From Opitutus sp. GAS368 (lineage in GTDB: Bacteria > Verrucomicrobiota > Verrucomicrobiia > Opitutales > Opitutaceae): a DNA stretch of 38,777 nucleotides. The notes beneath the pieces were generated by a model. It did no database searches. It saw only the letters and a list, made by a program, of their open reading frames with translations, and had not been told where the DNA came from. The position numbers were made by a program, and so were the translations under genes. Position 1 is the first letter of the stretch, and each line of letters opens with the position of its first letter. This document shows positions 25,522-34,188 of the stretch, piece by piece. The DNA is taken from the NCBI GenBank assembly GCA_945869845.1, contig CAMBRG010000020.1:1-38777 (forward strand), given 5' to 3'.

Positions 25522-28206
25522 ATGAGCCTTCCCAATCCGTTTAACACGCTCCAGACCTTCTCCGCCAACGGCGAATCGCACTCGTTCTACTCGTTGCCCG
25601 CCCTCGAAAAGGCCGGTTACAATGTGAGCAAGCTGCCGGTCTCGATTCGGATTGTGCTGGAGTCGCTGCTGCGCAATTGCGACGGCAAGCGGGTCGCCGA
25701 GCCCGCCGTCAAGGCGCTCGCAACTTGGGCGGCGAAGGCTGACCGCACGGAGGAAATCCCCTTCGTCGTGGCGCGTATCGTGTTGCAGGATTTTACCGGC
25801 GTGCCGCTCTTGGTGGACCTCGCCGCCATGCGCTCGGCCGTCACGAAGCTGGGCAAAAACCCGAAGATCATCGAGCCCCTCGTGCCGGTGGATCTCGTCG
25901 TCGACCACTCGGTGCAGGTTGATTTTGCGGGCAGTGCCGATGCGTTGGCGAAGAATCTCGAACTCGAGTTCTCACGCAACCGCGAGCGTTACCAATTTTT
26001 GAAGTGGGGCATGCAGGCGTTCGACACCTTCAAGGTCGTCCCTCCCGGCATCGGCATCGTCCATCAAGTGAACTTGGAGTATCTCGCGAAGGGCGTGCTG
26101 AACGCGGGCGCGATTTACTATCCCGACACGCTCGTCGGCACCGATTCGCACACGACGATGATCAACGGTCTCGGCATCGTGGGCTGGGGCGTCGGCGGCA
26201 TTGAGGCTGAGGCCGGCATGTTGGGCCAACCGGTTTATTTCCTCACGCCGGACGTCGTCGGCGTGTATCTCACCGGCGCTCTGCGCGAAGGCGTCACCGC
26301 CACCGACCTCGCGCTGACGCTCACCCAGCAACTCCGCAAAGCCAAAGTCGTCGGCAAGTTCGTCGAATTTTATGGTCCTGGCGCTACCGCGCTGCCCGTC
26401 GTGGACCGCGCTACGATCGCCAACATGGCGCCCGAATACGGCGCGACGATGGGCTTCTTCCCGATTGACGCCGAGTGCGTCAATTACCTCCGGGCCACCG
26501 GCCGCGACCCCAAGCAGCTCGCGCTCTACGAGGCTTACTACCGGGCGCAGAATCTCTGGGGTATTCCCGAGAAAGGTCAGATCGAGTATTCGACTGATCT
26601 TTCGCTCGACCTCTCGTCGGTTGGACCGAGCGTCGCCGGTCCCAAGCGTCCACAGGACCGGATCGAGCTCTCGAAGATGAAGCAGGAATTCGTCGCGGCG
26701 TTCTCCAAGCCCGTCGCCGAAAATGGTTTTGGCAAGAAGGCCGAAGAATTCTCGACCGTGACCGTCGACATCGGTGGCACGAAGCTCGGCCACGGCTCCG
26801 TGCTGATTGCTGCGATCACGAGCTGCACCAATACTTCCAACCCGAGCGTCATGCTCGCCGCCGGTCTCCTCGCCAAAAAGGCTGTGGCCAAGGGCCTCAA
26901 AGTGAACCCGCTGGTGAAATCGTCGCTCGCGCCCGGCTCACGCGTCGTGACCGACTATCTCGATAAGACCGGCCTCACGCCTTACCTCGACCAACTCGGC
27001 TTTCAGACGGTCGGCTACGGTTGCACGACCTGTATCGGAAACTCCGGCCCGCTCTCGGCGCCGATCGAGGAGGCAGTGGTGAAAAACGATCTCGTTGCGG
27101 CCTCCGTGCTTTCGGGTAACCGCAATTTCGAGGCGCGCGTCCACCAGAACATCAAGTCGAATTTCCTGATGTCGCCGCCGCTAGTCGTCGCATTTGCCCT
27201 CGCGGGCCGGGTCGATATCGACCTCTCGACCGAGCCGCTCGGCCACGATCAGGCCGGCGCGCCCGTGTTCTTGAAAGATATCTGGCCCTCGCTGCAAGAG
27301 GTCCGCGACCAGCTGCAGGCCGCGCTCAAGCCCGAGGTGTTCCGCCGTCTCTACATCAACTTCGCCGAGCAGAATCCGAAGTGGAACGAGATCCCGGCAA
27401 CGACGGGCAATGTTTACGCCTTCGAGGCGAAATCGACCTACATCCAAGAGCCGCCGTTTTTCACGAACTTCTCGATGACCCCCGGCGCGATCAAGCCGAT
27501 CACCGGAGCGCGCGCTCTGGGCCTGTTCGGTGACTCGGTCACGACCGACCACATCTCGCCGGCCGGCGCGATCAAGCAGAGCTCGCCCGCGGGCAAGTTC
27601 CTCCTCGAAAGCGGTGTGACCTATGCAGACTTCAACTCCTACGGCTCGCGCCGCGGCAACGATCGCATCATGACGCGCGGCACCTTTGCCAACGTCCGCA
27701 TCAAGAATCTGATGCTCGGCGGCGAAGAGGGTGGCAACACGCTTGGCGCGGATGGGGTCAAGACCTCGATCTACGATGCCTCGATGGCTTATCAAAAGGC
27801 GGGTACTCCGTTGATCATCTTGGCCGGTCAGGAATATGGCACCGGTTCTTCCCGCGACTGGGCCGCGAAAGGGACCAATCTTCTGGGCGTCAAAGTCGTC
27901 GTCGCCCAAAGCTTCGAGCGCATTCATCGGTCCAACCTCGTGGGCATGGGCGTGCTGCCCCTGCAATTCAAAGACGGAACCACGGCGCAGACGCTGCAGC
28001 TTGATGGCACCGAGTCTTACGACGTCGTGGGTCTCGATGAAACGATCAAGCCCCAGCAGGACCTCACGTTGAAAATCACGCGCAAGAGCGGTGCGGTCGG
28101 GCACGTGGTCGTGCGTTGTCGCATCGATACCCCGATCGAGATCGACTACTACCAACACGGTGGGATTCTGCCCTATGTGTTGCGGCAGATTATCGCGCAA
28201 AATTGA
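25522..28206 (+). CDS. acnA: Aconitate hydratase A
   Basis: Isomerises citrate to isocitrate in the citric acid cycle using a [4Fe-4S] cluster. The 894-residue length is that of the AcnA/IRP1 type. Seen are [44 protein letters not shown], the first cluster cysteine in [16 protein letters not shown], the other two in [15 protein letters not shown], and [14 protein letters not shown]. The late [16 protein letters not shown] and [21 protein letters not shown] complete the swivelling domain. The start ATG 25522 gives [13 protein letters not shown], the usual opening. The gene follows the peroxiredoxin at 58 bp. A large imperfect hairpin lies 18 bp beyond the stop. Confidence 0.97.
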   Translation: MSLPNPFNTLQTFSANGESHSFYSLPALEKAGYNVSKLPVSIRIVLESLLRNCDGKRVAEPAVKALATWAAKADRTEEIPFVVARIVLQDFTGVPLLVDLAAMRSAVTKLGKNPKIIEPLVPVDLVVDHSVQVDFAGSADALAKNLELEFSRNRERYQFLKWGMQAFDTFKVVPPGIGIVHQVNLEYLAKGVLNAGAIYYPDTLVGTDSHTTMINGLGIVGWGVGGIEAEAGMLGQPVYFLTPDVVGVYLTGALREGVTATDLALTLTQQLRKAKVVGKFVEFYGPGATALPVVDRATIANMAPEYGATMGFFPIDAECVNYLRATGRDPKQLALYEAYYRAQNLWGIPEKGQIEYSTDLSLDLSSVGPSVAGPKRPQDRIELSKMKQEFVAAFSKPVAENGFGKKAEEFSTVTVDIGGTKLGHGSVLIAAITSCTNTSNPSVMLAAGLLAKKAVAKGLKVNPLVKSSLAPGSRVVTDYLDKTGLTPYLDQLGFQTVGYGCTTCIGNSGPLSAPIEEAVVKNDLVAASVLSGNRNFEARVHQNIKSNFLMSPPLVVAFALAGRVDIDLSTEPLGHDQAGAPVFLKDIWPSLQEVRDQLQAALKPEVFRRLYINFAEQNPKWNEIPATTGNVYAFEAKSTYIQEPPFFTNFSMTPGAIKPITGARALGLFGDSVTTDHISPAGAIKQSSPAGKFLLESGVTYADFNSYGSRRGNDRIMTRGTFANVRIKNLMLGGEEGGNTLGADGVKTSIYDASMAYQKAGTPLIILAGQEYGTGSSRDWAAKGTNLLGVKVVVAQSFERIHRSNLVGMGVLPLQFKDGTTAQTLQLDGTESYDVVGLDETIKPQQDLTLKITRKSGAVGHVVVRCRIDTPIEIDYYQHGGILPYVLRQIIAQN

Positions 28207-28223
28207 TTTTGAATTCTGCGCGC

Positions 28224-28264
28224 GCCGCCGTCGAGCCACCGTGGGTGGGTGACTCGCCGGCGGT
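28224..28264 (+). terminator. Imperfect 12-bp stem-loop after acnA
   Basis: GCCGCCGTCGAG (28224-28235) pairs with CTCGCCGGCGGT (28253-28264) with one mismatch and one G-T pair, around a 17-base loop. It begins 18 bp after the aconitase stop. There is no T-run, so it may act as a transcript-end stabiliser or not at all. Confidence 0.35.
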
Positions 28265-28329
28265 GCGGGCGACGGTTCAAGTATCTGGGAATAGTGCCGT
28301 TCTAGCAGGTTGTTTCGTTTTTCTTCTCC

Positions 28330-28839
28330 ATGCCTGATTCGACTCCTTCCGTTTATCTCGTAGATCCTCATTCTGATCCGGTGGTCGTGCGCATCGAGGG
28401 TCGGGCATGTTTTCAAAACAGCACCGGTCTGAGAGATTTCGTCGGCGAGATGCTGCGCCAAGGGCGCCGGCACTTTGTGGTGGATTTTCATAACTGCACG
28501 AGCATGGACAGCACGTTTCTCGGCGTGCTGGCGGGGGTGGCGCTGGAGCTAAAGAAGACCAATCCCCCCGGTAGCATTGTACTCGCTCGGGTGGGAGTTA
28601 GGAATCTTGAGCTGATCCGCAACTTGGGTTTGCATCGTCTGCTGACGGTCGACGCCGGAGACAAGCCGATGAGCTACGGCAAGTGTGAGACGGCTCTGGC
28701 GGCGTCTAATCCGGGAGAGCTGGATCGCGCGAAGTTAGCGCTCGAATCTCACGAGCACCTGGTGGCCGCCGATGAAAGCAACCGGTCGAAGTTTCAGGAT
28801 GTATTGTCGTTTCTGAAGAATCGCGTTGAGCAAAGCTGA
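28330..28839 (+). CDS. STAS-domain protein (anti-sigma-factor antagonist type)
   Basis: 169 residues with a STAS domain at about 10-115: PVVVRIEGRACFQNSTGLRDFV, then HFVVDFHNCTSMDSTFLGVLAGVALEL with the phosphorylatable Ser in the conserved SMDST position (about residue 59), and LELIRNLGLHRLL. A helical tail of about 50 residues follows. In SpoIIAA/RsbV systems such a protein is switched by phosphorylation and reactivated by a PP2C phosphatase. The next gene encodes exactly such a phosphatase, in the same reading frame 105 bp downstream. No anti-sigma kinase (RsbW type) is in the window, so the third partner must lie elsewhere or be absent. Confidence 0.88.
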   Translation: MPDSTPSVYLVDPHSDPVVVRIEGRACFQNSTGLRDFVGEMLRQGRRHFVVDFHNCTSMDSTFLGVLAGVALELKKTNPPGSIVLARVGVRNLELIRNLGLHRLLTVDAGDKPMSYGKCETALAASNPGELDRAKLALESHEHLVAADESNRSKFQDVLSFLKNRVEQS

Positions 28840-28857
28840 CCCGGAGATGACCGCTGC

Positions 28858-28893
28858 CGCCGGGGATGGCCCCGGGCGCTCTTTCTCTTTTTT
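28858..28893 (+). terminator. GC-rich hairpin followed by T-rich run between the STAS and PP2C genes
   Basis: CGC-CGGGG, loop ATGG, CCCCG-(G)-GCG (28858-28878) forms a strong stem with a one-base bulge, followed by TCTTTCTCTTTTTT (28880-28893). It looks like an intrinsic terminator or attenuator that would reduce phosphatase expression relative to the STAS protein. The T-run is interrupted by cytosines, so efficiency is uncertain. Confidence 0.45.
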
Positions 28894-28944
28894 GTAGTCT
28901 TCACGATTGCCCGTCTCGGCAGCTGTGGCCCACAGTTTTCGTTC

Positions 28945-30387
28945 ATGGTTTTTGCCATCGTCATTGCGTTTGTGGTGGGGGTCGCGGTCTTGGCGGTGCC
29001 CTTTTGGCGCGCGCGCGCCGCAGCCGATGCGAGTGAAACGGCCCGGCAGCAGGCGACGCAGGACCGGCAGCGGGTGGTTGAGTTCATGCACCTCATGGTT
29101 GAAGCGCTGGGAGCGGGCCTGACGCGGGCCGAGTTGCACCAGCGGATCGTGCACGCGTCGATTCTTTGCACCGGAGCGCTGAGTGCTTGTTTGTTTCAGC
29201 GCACCGAACGCGGCACGCTGCGCGGGTCGGCGGTAGAAGGATTGTTTCCACCCCATCGGCCGCTCGACGATGAGGCCAAGTCCAAGCTGACCACCCGCGC
29301 CAAGTTTATCGAGCAAGTGCTGCAGGCCGAGGAGTTTCCCGACAGCGAAGGAATCGTGGGTCGCGTGGCGAGGACCGGCCGGGGGGAATTATTGGCCGAC
29401 GCGACCAGAGATCGGCGCGTGGTCCGGCACGACGATCCGGCCCTCGTGGTGCGCTCGGTGATCGCGGTGCCACTCTGCTTTCGCGATCGTTCGTTTGGGA
29501 TCTTGGCGGTAGCCAATGCCGCCGGCGGGCGGTCGTTCTCGGAGATGGAGTTTTCGCTGATGGAGTCTTTGGCGGAGCAAGCGGCTCTGGCCTTGCACAA
29601 CGCCGAGTTTTTGCACCTGCAGATGGAGCAGCAGCAACTCGATTTGGATATCTCGGTCGCGAGTGGAATTCAGCGGATGCTGTTGCCACGCAAGACCGAC
29701 ACCATCGAGGGCATTGATTTGGATGCGCGGTACAAACCGGCGCAAAAGATCGGCGGCGACCTTTACGACGTCATCCCGTTGTCGCCGACGCGTCTCGCGA
29801 TCGTGGTGGCCGATGTCGCCGGCAAAGGTATCCCGGCTTCGCTACTCATGGCGATATGTCGGACGAATCTGCTGCAGATAGCCCCGCGCCACGATTCCCC
29901 TAGGCGAGTGCTCATCGAGTTGAATCGCGTGTTGGCGGCGGACATCGATCAAGGTCACTACATCACGATGCTTTACGCGTTGATCGACACGGTCGCACGG
30001 AGTGTGACCTTTGCCCGGGCTGGCCATGAATTGCCGCTGTTCGCGCGGCTCGACGCCAAGAGCGGTGCATTTTTGCCTGTTTTTATCGGTTCCGAAGGGA
30101 TGCCGCTCGGGATGGTGCCGGACCCACTTTTTTCGGAAGTGATTACCGATCATACGGAGCCCTTCGGCCTCGGAGATTTGCTGGTGCTTTATACGGACGG
30201 GATCAGCGAAGCGCCGAACGAAGATGGTAAAGAATTCTCCGGACATCGCCTCGCCGATGTGGTTCGGACCTTGCAACAACGCTCCGCGCAGGAAGTGAAC
30301 GACGGCATACTGAGCGCGGTGGGGCATTTTACGGGGGAAACCCCGCAGCGTGATGACCTGACTCTGGTGACGGTGAAACGAGTTTAG
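28945..30387 (+). CDS. Membrane-anchored GAF-domain PP2C (SpoIIE/RsbU-type) phosphatase
   Basis: 480 residues: one hydrophobic helix (about 1-22, [16 protein letters not shown]), a short coiled coil, a GAF-type sensor at about 45-215 (containing [18 protein letters not shown] and [21 protein letters not shown]), then a PP2C-SpoIIE domain at about 230-480. Catalytic metal motifs are [10 protein letters not shown] (about 270), [41 protein letters not shown] and RDDLTLVTV. It should dephosphorylate a STAS-protein serine, and the STAS gene just upstream is the obvious substrate. ATG 28945 is the first usual start after the STAS stop. The open, hydrophobic codons before it (from 28840) would encode a second membrane helix if a non-standard start were used. 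Confidence 0.92.
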   Translation: MVFAIVIAFVVGVAVLAVPFWRARAAADASETARQQATQDRQRVVEFMHLMVEALGAGLTRAELHQRIVHASILCTGALSACLFQRTERGTLRGSAVEGLFPPHRPLDDEAKSKLTTRAKFIEQVLQAEEFPDSEGIVGRVARTGRGELLADATRDRRVVRHDDPALVVRSVIAVPLCFRDRSFGILAVANAAGGRSFSEMEFSLMESLAEQAALALHNAEFLHLQMEQQQLDLDISVASGIQRMLLPRKTDTIEGIDLDARYKPAQKIGGDLYDVIPLSPTRLAIVVADVAGKGIPASLLMAICRTNLLQIAPRHDSPRRVLIELNRVLAADIDQGHYITMLYALIDTVARSVTFARAGHELPLFARLDAKSGAFLPVFIGSEGMPLGMVPDPLFSEVITDHTEPFGLGDLLVLYTDGISEAPNEDGKEFSGHRLADVVRTLQQRSAQEVNDGILSAVGHFTGETPQRDDLTLVTVKRV

Positions 30388-30436
30388 TTCGCCCGCTTGC
30401 CTCCGCATCTTTGTCTCACATCTTCCGAAACCACCC

Positions 30437-31672
30437 ATGATCGCATCCTCCACTTTTGACACCGCTGCCACGCCGGACCGGCATTCGCTTCCGGACGCGG
30501 GTGGCCACTTCGGCCGCTATGGCGGAGTGTTTGTACCTGAGACCTTGATGACGGCGCTTGAAGACCTGGGCGCAGTCTACGCGGAGGCCCGAGACGATCC
30601 AGCGTTTCAAGCGAAGTTAAAGGAGCACCTGAAGGAATTCGCCGGGCGGCCGACGGAGCTTTATCTCGCCGAACGACTCACGGCGCACTGCGGGGGCGCT
30701 AAGATTTATCTCAAGCGCGAGGACCTGCTGCACACGGGGGCACACAAGATCAACAACGCCTTGGGGCAGGCCATGCTCGCGTTGCGCATGGGGAAAAAAC
30801 GGATCATCGCCGAAACGGGTGCCGGTCAACACGGGGTGGCGACGGCGGCCGTGTGCGCGAAGTTTGGCCTCGAATGCGTCGTGTACATGGGAGCCGTCGA
30901 TATGGAGCGGCAGGCGCTGAATGTGTTTCGGATGCGATTGATGGGCGCTGAAGTGCGGGCCGTCACCTCGGGTCAGAAGACGCTCAAAGACGCAGTCAAC
31001 GAGGCGATGCGGGACTGGGTGACCAATGTCCGTGGCACCCACTACATCCTCGGCTCGGCGCTTGGCTCGCACCCGTATCCCATGATGGTGCGGGATTTTC
31101 ACCGGGTGATTGGCCAAGAAACGAAGGCGCAGTTGCTGGCCCGCGAGGGCCGTCTGCCCGACGAGATGATTGCGTGCGTGGGCGGTGGGTCGAATGCGAT
31201 CGGATTTTTCTTTGATTTTCTCGGGGAGAAATCGGTGCGGCTGATCGGGGTCGAAGCGGGCGGGCGCGGGATTCGCCGCGGCGAACATGCGGCGCGATTT
31301 GAGGGCGGAAAGCTCGGTGTCCTACAAGGCGCCAAGACCTACATCCTCCAAGATCCCGACGGGCAGATTGAACTCACGCACTCGGTGAGTGCCGGACTCG
31401 ACTACGCGGCGATCGGGCCGGAGCACGCCTTCTACCGCGATCAAAAGCGGATCGATTTTGCATACGCCTGCGACGACGAGGTCATGGAGACGTTTCAGTT
31501 GTTGTCGCGATTGGAGGGAATCATCCCCGCATTGGAAAGCACCCACGCGGTGGTGCACGCGATCAAGCGGGCCAAGCTCATGCGGAAAGATGAAATTCTG
31601 GTGGTGAATCTTTCGGGCCGCGGGGACAAGGATGTGAACCAAGTGGCAAAAATCCTCGGCGTCGCTTTATGA
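30437..31672 (+). CDS. trpB: Tryptophan synthase beta chain
   Basis: Condenses indole with serine to make tryptophan, using PLP. The 411-residue protein shows [25 protein letters not shown], and the cofactor lysine K104 in [15 protein letters not shown]. It also has [15 protein letters not shown], the COMM-like region [19 protein letters not shown], the phosphate loop [10 protein letters not shown] and NLSGRGDKD. It is not next to trpA in this window, and a trpE fragment lies 7 kb away on the other strand, so the trp genes are dispersed. Its stop overlaps the yicC start as ATGA (31669-31672), implying translational coupling to an RNA-processing gene. Confidence 0.97.
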   Translation: MIASSTFDTAATPDRHSLPDAGGHFGRYGGVFVPETLMTALEDLGAVYAEARDDPAFQAKLKEHLKEFAGRPTELYLAERLTAHCGGAKIYLKREDLLHTGAHKINNALGQAMLALRMGKKRIIAETGAGQHGVATAAVCAKFGLECVVYMGAVDMERQALNVFRMRLMGAEVRAVTSGQKTLKDAVNEAMRDWVTNVRGTHYILGSALGSHPYPMMVRDFHRVIGQETKAQLLAREGRLPDEMIACVGGGSNAIGFFFDFLGEKSVRLIGVEAGGRGIRRGEHAARFEGGKLGVLQGAKTYILQDPDGQIELTHSVSAGLDYAAIGPEHAFYRDQKRIDFAYACDDEVMETFQLLSRLEGIIPALESTHAVVHAIKRAKLMRKDEILVVNLSGRGDKDVNQVAKILGVAL

Positions 31673-32541
31673 AGTCCATGACCGGTTATGGACGGGCGAC
31701 GGTGGGGCTCGGGTCGGATACGATTACGATTCAAGTGAGCTCGGTTAACCGGAAGACGCTCGATTTGACGGTAAAATTGCCCGAGGAGTGGGCGGCGCTG
31801 GAGCCAGTGATCACCGAGAAAGGCCGGCGCCATGCGTCACGGGGGAAGGTCCATGTGCAGATTGAACTGACCGGTGCCGCCGGCAGTCGGCAGGAGGTTT
31901 GGGACGAGACGGCCGCGGTTGAGACGCTGAATCGACTGGCTGCGTTCGCGTCCAGGCAGGGGATCGGGTTTACGCCGACCCCCGAGCTGTTGTGGGACAT
32001 CGCCCGGTCGCAGCGCAAAGCGAATGATTTTCCATCGATGGAAGAGGCTGAGGAATTCGTGCTAGCCGCGCTGGAATCGGCTTTGCGGGCGTTTGTGGCG
32101 ATGCGCGCCAAGGAAGGCGAAGCGCTCCTCGTGGATTTCATTGGCCGCCTTGAGCTGCTGCGCCGGCAAGTGGATCTCATCGCCGCGCGCGCGCCGCTCG
32201 TGCCGCCGCTCTACCGGAATCAACTCCTGCTCCGCCTGCGGACGGCGGAATTGGACTTAAAGGTAGACGACGAGCGGGTGCTGAAGGAACTCGCGCTCTT
32301 CGCCGACCGTTGCGATGTGACGGAGGAACTGACTCGTTTGCGTAGTCATCTCGAGCAATTCACCGCCTTGCTGAAGTCGGATGGCGAAATTGGCCGCAAA
32401 TCGGAGTTCATTTTACAGGAGATAGGCCGCGAGGTTAACACGATCGGCAGCAAGGCCAACGACCTCACGATCTCTCGGGCGGTGATCGAGTTGAAGAATG
32501 AGCTGGAGCGAATCCGCGAGCAGATCGCCAACGTTGAGTAA
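31669..32541 (+). CDS. YicC/YloC-family endoribonuclease
   Basis: 290 residues, the usual length. Family marks are the opening [31 protein letters not shown], and the C-terminal block [16 protein letters not shown]-type segment [18 protein letters not shown] followed by [17 protein letters not shown]. YicC proteins form ring-shaped ribonucleases that trim or destabilise RNAs; the native targets are not known here. It is coupled to trpB by a 4-bp overlap. It converges with lspA on the minus strand with only 10 bp between stops and no hairpin that I can see. Confidence 0.93.
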   Translation: MKSMTGYGRATVGLGSDTITIQVSSVNRKTLDLTVKLPEEWAALEPVITEKGRRHASRGKVHVQIELTGAAGSRQEVWDETAAVETLNRLAAFASRQGIGFTPTPELLWDIARSQRKANDFPSMEEAEEFVLAALESALRAFVAMRAKEGEALLVDFIGRLELLRRQVDLIAARAPLVPPLYRNQLLLRLRTAELDLKVDDERVLKELALFADRCDVTEELTRLRSHLEQFTALLKSDGEIGRKSEFILQEIGREVNTIGSKANDLTISRAVIELKNELERIREQIANVE

Positions 32542-32551
32542 CCGGTTCGGT

Positions 32552-33091
32552 CTAATTCGGCTCGCGGAGTGAGTGCCAGAGGTAGAAACCGACGCCCACG
32601 CAGATGCCGGAGTCGGCGACGTTGAAGGTCGGGTAAACGTAACTGCCGAAGTGTAGGTCGATAAAATCGACCACATGACCGTAAGCCAAGCGGTCGATGA
32701 CATTGCCGACGATGCCGCCGCAAAGGAGACCAAAACATAGCTGGGAGCGGCGCTCCCGCAGGCCTAGGGCGTGACGCCAGATGCCGATGGCAGCCAGCGT
32801 GACCAAGGCGAAAATTGCGAGTAGGACGCTCTGGCCGGAGAACATACTCCACGCCGCCCCGGTGTTACCGACGTGGACGATGTAGAAGAAATCTCTGATT
32901 ACAGTGATCGCTCCGTGGCCTTCGCCATAGGTTGGGAACGGGAGCTGGGCGACGATCGCCAACTTGGTCAGCTGATCGGCGATCAGCACGACCGCTGCGA
33001 TGCCGAGCAGTCGGCGGTAAGCCAGCAGCCGACGGAGCCAAGGCGCGGGCGCCGCGACCCTCGCGGCGGTGGGCTTGCTAGGATCGGGCAT
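32552..33091 (-). CDS. lspA: Lipoprotein signal peptidase
   Basis: Cleaves the signal peptide of diacylglyceryl-modified prolipoproteins in the cytoplasmic membrane. The 179-residue protein has four hydrophobic helices: LLGIAAVVLIADQLTKLAIV, then SVLLAIFALVTLAAIGIW, FGLLCGGIVGNVIDRL and the C-terminal ICVGVGFYLW. The two catalytic aspartates sit in GGIVGNVIDRLAYGHVVDFID and FNVADSGICVGV; VGNTGAAWSMFSG is the other conserved segment. The first 35 or so residues (Pro/Ala-rich) extend beyond E. coli LspA. ATG 33091 is chosen over a long open extension that is only a shadow of the DksA-like gene. It is last in an ileS, dksA-like, lspA operon; the small lipoprotein at 16383 is a likely substrate. 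Confidence 0.95.
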   Translation of the reverse strand: MPDPSKPTAARVAAPAPWLRRLLAYRRLLGIAAVVLIADQLTKLAIVAQLPFPTYGEGHGAITVIRDFFYIVHVGNTGAAWSMFSGQSVLLAIFALVTLAAIGIWRHALGLRERRSQLCFGLLCGGIVGNVIDRLAYGHVVDFIDLHFGSYVYPTFNVADSGICVGVGFYLWHSLREPN

Positions 33092-33140
33092 CGTCACCGG
33101 CTCGGTCGCGTTCGCAGTGGTGGGCCCTCGAGCGAGAGAA

Positions 33141-34163
33141 TTACTCGCCGTTGTCGTCGCCGCTCGTGCCGCTGGGAGCACCGTCTTCGCCCAGTTCGCC
33201 GAGAATGCCGGCTTGGGTGCGGGAACGGTGGCGGTTCCGCTCAAGCTCCTTCTGCGCGCTGGCCGAATAGCGGGTAAAGGGCACAGCCAGCAGACGATCT
33301 TTTGCGATCGGCTCTTGGGTAACCTCGCAGACGCCGTAGGTGCCGTCTTTGATGCGCTTAATGGCAGCCTCGATTTCGCCGAGGGCCTCCTGCTCGCTGG
33401 AGACAAGGCTGAGTGCGAAATCACGGTCGAAGGTGTCGGTGCCCGAGTCGGCTTGGTGCTGGCCGTAGGAGGATAAGTCGCCCGAGTCGTCTTTGGAGGA
33501 GCGCTTGAGCGTCTCTTCGGAGTGAAGTTCGATGCCCGCGGTCAGGTGACGGCGGAGATCAAGCAAGAGCTTGTAAAAGCGTTTGTATTTCTCCGGGACT
33601 TCAACCTCGAGGACCGCTTCGATCGATTTCACTTTCTTCGGATTGAAGCCGAGGATGTCAGCGAGAGACGCCGCCTTCACGTGGCTGGGTTTCGCGGCCT
33701 TCTCGAGCACAAGCACCTGTTTCGTCGGCTTAACTTTGACGGCGACTTTGGCGGATTTGTCTTTTTCGGGCTTCTCGACGGTGGTCTGCGCGATGGCGCG
33801 GACTTCATCGAGGCTGAACGCGATGGGTTTGGCGGTGGCTTTGCGCTTCAGGATGCTGTTGCGCAAGGCGTTTTTCTTAGAGGGTTTTTCCATGTTGGTA
33901 GAAATTTTAGCAGGCGCGGAAGGCGGCGCCGGTTTGGCGACGGGCTTGGGCGCACGTTGCTCCGAAACGGAATGCTTGCTGCGCTTAACCGGGGCGGATT
34001 TGGGCCGACTTTTGACGGGCTTTTTTGCGACAGCCTTTGGGGTGGGCTTGGCCTTGGGCTTGGGCTTAGCCTTGAGCTTGGCCTTGGGCTTGGGCTTAGC
34101 CTTCAATTTTGGCTTGGCAGTTTTCACAGCAGGCTTGGCGGGCTTTTTTGTTTTCTTAGCCAT
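33141..34163 (-). CDS. DksA/TraR-like protein with Lys/Pro-rich histone-H1-like N-terminus
   Basis: 340 residues in two parts. Residues 1-90 are made of Lys, Pro and Ala (KPKPKAK-type repeats, encoded by near-repeated DNA at about 34054-34115), like histone H1 tails; residues 90-190 remain basic. The C-terminal part from about 195 follows the DksA/TraR plan: a helical pair with the acidic tip motif SGTDTFDRDFALSLVSSEQ, then RIKDGTYGVCEVTQEPIAKDRLLAVPFTRYSASAQ. Only the first of the four zinc cysteines remains (CEVTQ; the later positions are not Cys), so a classical C4 zinc finger cannot form. DksA proteins bind the RNA polymerase secondary channel; the tail suggests DNA or RNA binding as well. 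An internal ATG (33892) could give a shorter form lacking the tail. It lies between ileS and lspA. Confidence 0.82.
   Translation of the reverse strand: MAKKTKKPAKPAVKTAKPKLKAKPKPKAKLKAKPKPKAKPTPKAVAKKPVKSRPKSAPVKRSKHSVSEQRAPKPVAKPAPPSAPAKISTNMEKPSKKNALRNSILKRKATAKPIAFSLDEVRAIAQTTVEKPEKDKSAKVAVKVKPTKQVLVLEKAAKPSHVKAASLADILGFNPKKVKSIEAVLEVEVPEKYKRFYKLLLDLRRHLTAGIELHSEETLKRSSKDDSGDLSSYGQHQADSGTDTFDRDFALSLVSSEQEALGEIEAAIKRIKDGTYGVCEVTQEPIAKDRLLAVPFTRYSASAQKELERNRHRSRTQAGILGELGEDGAPSGTSGDDNGE
34054..34115. repeat. In-frame tandem repeat encoding KPKPKAK units
   Basis: Near-identical copies of CTTGGGCTTGGGCTTAGCCTT alternate through the start of the DksA-like gene and encode Lys-Pro-Lys-Pro-Lys-Ala-Lys units. 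Copy number is prone to slippage, so tail length may vary between strains. Confidence 0.65.
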
Positions 34164-34188
34164 GGGGATTTAGGGGGAAGCGTGGAGT

